A stretch of 64,000 nucleotides of DNA from Oscillospiraceae bacterium (GTDB lineage Bacteria; Bacillota; Clostridia; Oscillospirales; Acutalibacteraceae), in the NCBI GenBank assembly GCA_015065805.1, contig SVPN01000001.1:1-64000 (forward strand), read 5' to 3'. Below the pieces are notes generated by a model. That model was not told the DNA's origin. It did not search any database and was given only the letters and a program-made list of their open reading frames with translations. Below, piece after piece: positions 59,917-64,000 of the stretch. A program made the translations under genes and the position numbers. How positions within the stretch are numbered: position 1 is the stretch's first letter; each line of letters opens with the position of its first letter.

Positions 59917-61230
59917 ATGACAATGGTGGATATCATTTTAAAGAAAAAACGCGGTGAAGCCCTTACCGATGACGAGCTTCGGTTCTGGATCAACGGTGTA
60001 GTGGATAGATCCGTTTCGGATTATCACAGTGCGGCATTGCTGATGGCGATCTGCTTTCAAGGTTTGAGTGAACACGAAACCGCCACGCTGACCGAAGCGA
60101 TGATGCGCAGTGGCGATGTGGCGGATCTGAGCGATATTGACGGCTTTACGGTTGATAAGCACTCAACGGGCGGTGTCGGTGACAAAACCACGCTGGTGGT
60201 TGCACCTCTTGCCGCCGCCTGCGGACTGAAGGTCGCCAAAATGTCGGGGCGCGGTCTCGGACACACGGGCGGCACAATCGACAAGTTGGAATCTATCGAC
60301 GGTTTTCAGACAACCTTATCCGCACAACGCTTCACGCAGATCGTCAAGGAGCACGGGCTGTGCGTCATTGCGCAAAGCGGCGATATTGCCCCTGCCGACA
60401 AGGCGCTATACGCTCTGCGTGATGTGACGGGCACAGTGGACAATCTCTCGCTGATCGCTTCATCCATTATGTCCAAAAAGCTGGCAAGCGGTGCAAAAGC
60501 ACTGGTTCTGGATGTAAAAGCAGGAAGCGGTGCGTTTATGAAAACCGCCGAGGATGCCATCGCTCTTGCCAAGGCGATGGTGGACATCGGCACGCGACAC
60601 GGACGCGAGGTAACGGCACTCATCACCGATATGGACCGACCGCTCGGATTTGCTGTCGGCAATGCCTTAGAGGTGCGTGAGGCCATCAACACGCTTAAAG
60701 GCAACGGCCCTGCGGATTTGACGGAGCTGTCTCTTTCCATCGTCACGGCGATGCTCACAATGGCCGGTCACGGAAGCGAAGCGGATTGCCGCAAAGAGGC
60801 AGAAACGGCGTTGTCAAGCGGAAATGCACTGAAAAAGCTTCGCGCAATGATCCGTGCACAAGGCGGCGATGACGCGGTGATCGACAACGACGATCTGCTC
60901 TGCCCCGCTCCGTATTCTTTGGCGGTGACGGCTCCCGAAAACGGCTATATTGTAAAAACCGATACCGAAGCCATCGGTCGTGTCTGTACGCTTTTAGGAG
61001 CAGGACGCACCAAAAAGGACGATCCCATCGATATGGGTGCAGGCTTGATTCTGCACAAAAAGACCGGTGATGCGGTTTGTGCGGGAGAAACGCTTGCTGT
61101 GCTGTATGCTTCTGAAGAGCATCTGCTCACTGTCGCGCGGGATGCGTTTTTGAGTGCTGTCCGCATCGGAGTTCAAAGCCCATCAACCCCTCCCATTATT
61201 CTCAAAACCGTCACAGCAAAGGATATCTAA
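59917..61230 (+). CDS. pdp: Pyrimidine-nucleoside phosphorylase
   Basis: Splits uridine, deoxyuridine and thymidine with phosphate. The 437 residues carry FTVDKHSTGGVGDKTTLV, MSGRGLGHTGGTIDKLE and the substrate-serine segment IASSIMSKKLASGAKALVLD; the C-terminal alpha/beta domain has GAGRTKKDDPID. It is the Firmicute Pdp type with broad pyrimidine use. It ends the deoC-deoB-cdd-pdp operon; the ATG lies 3 bases after cdd with GGAGAG upstream. Confidence 0.96.
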   Translation: MTMVDIILKKKRGEALTDDELRFWINGVVDRSVSDYHSAALLMAICFQGLSEHETATLTEAMMRSGDVADLSDIDGFTVDKHSTGGVGDKTTLVVAPLAAACGLKVAKMSGRGLGHTGGTIDKLESIDGFQTTLSAQRFTQIVKEHGLCVIAQSGDIAPADKALYALRDVTGTVDNLSLIASSIMSKKLASGAKALVLDVKAGSGAFMKTAEDAIALAKAMVDIGTRHGREVTALITDMDRPLGFAVGNALEVREAINTLKGNGPADLTELSLSIVTAMLTMAGHGSEADCRKEAETALSSGNALKKLRAMIRAQGGDDAVIDNDDLLCPAPYSLAVTAPENGYIVKTDTEAIGRVCTLLGAGRTKKDDPIDMGAGLILHKKTGDAVCAGETLAVLYASEEHLLTVARDAFLSAVRIGVQSPSTPPIILKTVTAKDI

Positions 61231-61233
61231 CAA

Positions 61234-61270
61234 AAAATGTGCTGTCACCGTTTGTGTGACAGCACATTTT
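61234..61270. terminator. Bidirectional terminator between pdp and the ATPase gene
   Basis: A 15-bp perfect stem (61234-61248 with 61256-61270) with A and T ends; it almost touches the stop of the opposing gene. Confidence 0.9.
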
Positions 61271-61273
61271 AAT

Positions 61274-63649
61274 TTATATACGGATCTCCTTGCCGCCGAG
61301 AAGCGGCACCAGCTCCTCTTTGCAGGTCAGGAATAAAATCTGATGTCGGGCGGCGTGCTCCTGCAACAACGTACACGACCGCGCTGTGCGCTCGGCATCC
61401 ATATTGGCAAACGGGTCATCCAGCACGATCACACCGCCGCCTTCGGGAAACAGATGGTCAAGCATGGCTAAACGGAAACTGAGCGACACCGTTTCCTTCG
61501 TACCCTCGGACAAGCGCGCAAAATCCACCTCGCGTTCCTTGCTGTAAAGGCGCATATCCAGCCGATCCGCGTCGGGAAATTCACAGGTGAGGCGATCATC
61601 GGAAATCTGTGCCAGATTCCGCGCAAAGCGCACTGCCAATTCCACCATCGGATTATTGGCTAACTGCTCCTTTTGCGCAAGAAACACCTCCTTGATATGC
61701 AACCAATGCGCTAAGCACTCCTTCTGACGGGTGAGAAACCGCTCTGCCGCGTCGGCGGTTTCTTTCGGATCGCCGTGCAGGCCCTCTTTATAACCTGCCA
61801 GATGTCCCGCGGCAACGGTTTTCGCCGTCAGAGCCTCTTCCTTGCGACGCTGGGCATCGGCAAGAGTCGTTTGCAATTGCGTCAGATAGGCCTCGGGATC
61901 GGCAACGCAGGCGAATTTCTCGGGAATATCTGCCGAAACCGCCAGAGAGGCTTTGGCCTTTTCCATCTCCTGCGTCACATCAAACGCACGGATTTTTGCC
62001 GCATCGGCCGTGCCGTATTCCTGTTCGTATCCTTGCACAAGGGTTTCGGTCACGGCAAGGAAACGCGCGATATCCTGACCGCCGCAAAGCGCACGGATGT
62101 CACGGAGAATCGCTTCGTCATCACGCACCTCCTGTGAGCAGGCAAGCGCGGCCGTCTGCAGGCTTTCGAACGAGGTATCACCAAGCAATGTACTCAGACG
62201 GCTGTTAACCGATTCCAGTGAACGACGCGCATCGGCGATCTGTATAGCGCGTTCGTTGAGCTCCTCAAGCGAGGAAACGCCGTATGCCGCGAACACGGTT
62301 CGGACGATCCCCTGCTGTTGATTCAATTCATCGGCGATTCCCTGCGCATCCACATTGGCAGGCGACAACCGCATCTCCATCACACCGTCCACGCAAACCG
62401 TCACCGCTTCGGTGATCGCCACGGTGTCCTCCTTGATCTCCAGCACCTCATTGGTGCGTACCGAGCGGATCTCCACCTTGTGACCGTCAAGCATCCGCAC
62501 AACGGCAGTCAGATTCATACCGCAAAGCGCATTCTGAAGACGCAGGATCTCTTGCTGTGCCCGACGCACCGACGCGATCTCTTCGGCAGAGGGACAGCTT
62601 GTGTTTTCAAGCACAACCCCAAGGTGCTGTTGCTCCTGCACTAACGTCTGTGCCGCCTGATAGCGTGTCAGAACCGCACGGGATTGCTGTTCTGCCTGCA
62701 GGGCACGCGCCGTTTCCAGTGCGTTCAACAATGTCGGCCATTTGTCAAGAACATCCCTCAGCTTTGCAACCTCCGCCTCCAAGCGGGACAATTTCTCTTT
62801 TCTCTCCGCACAAACAGCGAGCGTTGCCGCCAATTCGCGGAATTCATCAAACGCCGCCTGCGCAAGGCGCACCTCTTCCTCTGCTTTGATGCAGACAGCG
62901 GCTGTGCGGTCGGCTTCCGTTTCCAGCTGTTCGATATCCTGCAGTACCTTGACCGCATCCTCCCAATCGTAATATGCCTTGAGGATCACGCCGAGTCCCG
63001 ATGACCAGCGCGCGGAGCGTCTCACGGGGCGGTCAAGCTCAAGATCCCAGTGCTTGCCGAGCAATTCCTCGATTTTGGCATCGATCGCCTGCCCGACGGC
63101 ATCCACGGATACACCGTCACATTCTGCCGCCGCCATCGTCACCGCATCGGCAATCTCCTGCTTGCCCTGAGCGGTTTTAGAAGCAGACAGCAACGTTTCC
63201 AAGGCGTGATCCGCATCGCGCTGAGAGGTGAACAGCAATTGGGAGTACACCCCTTCGCCGTACACAAGTGCCTCACGAAGAAGCGTTTCAACGGTTTTGG
63301 CATCACGCACAACGCCCGCGGGTGTGGACAGCATACAGCGCGCATCCACTCCCCAGTCCTTCAACAAGGTATACATACCGCTATCCGTTTCAAACGCCAG
63401 CTTTCCGTCCGCAAAATCGCCCTTCACCCGACTACCCTTCATCGCACTCGGGAAATACCGTTCCATAAAATCCTTATCGGTTCTGCCGTCCAGCTTCGCA
63501 TTCTGGAACAGGGTGCGCGCGATCAGATTAACAAGCGTGCTTTTGCCGCTTTCATTTTTACCGAACACAACATTGATACCGCTGTCAAAACGCACATCGG
63601 TATCGCGAAGTCCTGCAAACTGTGTGCAGGAAACCGAATGAAGTTTCAT
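61274..63649 (-). CDS. SMC-like AAA ATPase (YhaN/SbcC-like)
   Basis: A 791-residue ABC-type ATPase of the Rad50/SbcC/RecF clan. The N-terminal half-ATPase has INVVFGKNESGKSTLVNLI (Walker A near 33-40). Long helical, coiled-coil-prone arms follow (LSRLEAEVAKLRDVLDK and others). The C-terminal half-ATPase has LSEGTKETVSLSFRLA (signature) and VIVLDDPFANMD (Walker B). It is shorter than SbcC, like Bacillus YhaN. It begins 1 base after the upstream exonuclease-like gene, so the two probably act as a nuclease complex on broken DNA. Confidence 0.88.
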   Translation of the reverse strand: MKLHSVSCTQFAGLRDTDVRFDSGINVVFGKNESGKSTLVNLIARTLFQNAKLDGRTDKDFMERYFPSAMKGSRVKGDFADGKLAFETDSGMYTLLKDWGVDARCMLSTPAGVVRDAKTVETLLREALVYGEGVYSQLLFTSQRDADHALETLLSASKTAQGKQEIADAVTMAAAECDGVSVDAVGQAIDAKIEELLGKHWDLELDRPVRRSARWSSGLGVILKAYYDWEDAVKVLQDIEQLETEADRTAAVCIKAEEEVRLAQAAFDEFRELAATLAVCAERKEKLSRLEAEVAKLRDVLDKWPTLLNALETARALQAEQQSRAVLTRYQAAQTLVQEQQHLGVVLENTSCPSAEEIASVRRAQQEILRLQNALCGMNLTAVVRMLDGHKVEIRSVRTNEVLEIKEDTVAITEAVTVCVDGVMEMRLSPANVDAQGIADELNQQQGIVRTVFAAYGVSSLEELNERAIQIADARRSLESVNSRLSTLLGDTSFESLQTAALACSQEVRDDEAILRDIRALCGGQDIARFLAVTETLVQGYEQEYGTADAAKIRAFDVTQEMEKAKASLAVSADIPEKFACVADPEAYLTQLQTTLADAQRRKEEALTAKTVAAGHLAGYKEGLHGDPKETADAAERFLTRQKECLAHWLHIKEVFLAQKEQLANNPMVELAVRFARNLAQISDDRLTCEFPDADRLDMRLYSKEREVDFARLSEGTKETVSLSFRLAMLDHLFPEGGGVIVLDDPFANMDAERTARSCTLLQEHAARHQILFLTCKEELVPLLGGKEIRI

Positions 63650-63650
63650 A

Positions 63651-64000
63651 TCACGCGTCCTCCTTCAGGTCTTGAAGAAGCTCATACATCAGCTGTGCTT
63701 CTTTGGGATCGTCGAGCAATGCTGTCAGCAGTCCCGCCGAAAAAGAGGTTTCGGGAAATTCCGATTCGATGAGCTCCTTGGAGATCAGGCGACTGAGCGC
63801 GTGATCGCGATAGGTTCCTTCCGTGAAGCGTGCAAGGGCGTTTTCAAGAATGACGGCGCGGTTTTCATATTCCTGCACCGACACCGCACCGCTGAGCACC
63901 AGATCCACCACCGTGCGATCCGACAACGGTGCCAGCGCCGTTTTCAGGGTGTCTTCCATCGTATCTGCTGTCAGCGTCAACGGCAGGCGCACAAACCGCA
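63651..64000 (-). CDS. C-terminal part of an SbcD/YhaO-like DNA repair exonuclease
   Basis: The frame is open to the window edge, so only the last ~115 residues are present (start outside). They form an acidic alpha/beta tail (LPLTLTADTMEDTLKTALAP, then SRLISKELIESEFPE and YELLQDLKEDA) as found after the metallophosphoesterase domain of YhaO-type exonucleases. The catalytic domain is not visible, so the call relies on the tail and on the tightly linked YhaN-like ATPase. Confidence 0.65.
   Translation of the reverse strand, partial: RFVRLPLTLTADTMEDTLKTALAPLSDRTVVDLVLSGAVSVQEYENRAVILENALARFTEGTYRDHALSRLISKELIESEFPETSFSAGLLTALLDDPKEAQLMYELLQDLKEDA

Overview
The window looks like chromosomal DNA of an anaerobic gut or rumen Clostridia species, probably Oscillospirales-like. 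Supporting signs are the two oxygen-sensitive class III ribonucleotide reductases, a dockerin-tagged secreted protein, sigma-A promoters close to TTGACA-17-TATAAT, and AGGAGG-type ribosome sites. The core is moderately GC-rich. The first ~700 bases are clearly more AT-rich and may have been acquired. No insertion sequence, prophage or CRISPR array was found.

Layout. 1-900: partial pyrophosphatase-like gene, a four-helix-bundle gene and an array of seven small hairpins. 900-4440 (minus): tRNA-Leu(UAG), a PHP phosphoesterase and valS. 4590-6390: pyruvate kinase. 6390-11510 (minus): trxB, a class III RNR with a fused thioredoxin-like domain under an NrdR-type promoter, its activase, an HPr-kinase-like protein, secG. 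11750-16440: a parE-GNAT-parC operon. 16600-20670: comF, recD2, a small membrane protein, deoD. 20830-23250 (plus): citrate synthase and an LRR-dockerin protein. 23300-28780 (minus): one six-gene operon recX-rimO-pgsA-cysE-cysS-flavin disulfide reductase. 28960-32750: zinc-ribbon protein, SigH-like sigma factor, Nnr operon. 32880-34118: folC. 34127-35053: a stand-alone non-coding transcription unit on the minus strand, described below. 35230-35750: DUF1292 protein and 6S RNA. 35820-43135 (minus): ABC-type polysaccharide export cluster. 43300-46490 (minus): nrdD-nrdG-dut. 46800-51010 (plus): ECF sigma/anti-sigma/lipoprotein, then an MBOAT/DHHW pair. 51075-52960 (minus): oxidoreductase and EEP phosphatase. 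53140-55990: murC and a UraA-type permease. 56040-57560 (minus): tcdA and ttcA-like genes. 57700-61230 (plus): deoC-deoB-cdd-pdp. 61270-64000 (minus): a YhaN/YhaO-like DNA repair pair.

How the genes work together. Nucleotide metabolism dominates. Two class III RNR systems, both with NrdR-box-like promoters, make dNTPs, and one is co-transcribed with dUTPase. DeoC, DeoB, Cdd, Pdp and DeoD dismantle nucleosides, and a UraA-type permease imports bases. The polysaccharide cluster pairs Wzm/Wzt export, including a Wzt carbohydrate-binding tail, with a very large methyltransferase / kinase-like / GT2 fusion that resembles an O-antigen chain terminator.

The most unusual element is the ~0.9 kb transcription unit at 34127-35053. 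A perfect -35 with near-perfect -10 and a strong terminator enclose no normal gene. Instead there are at least eight copies of a module made of a ribosome-binding site, a conserved TCC just before ATG/GTG, and an ORF of only 2 to 12 codons. Two further copies have lost their start codon. I do not recognise it as a described family. The second unusual element is the hairpin array beside the four-helix-bundle gene.
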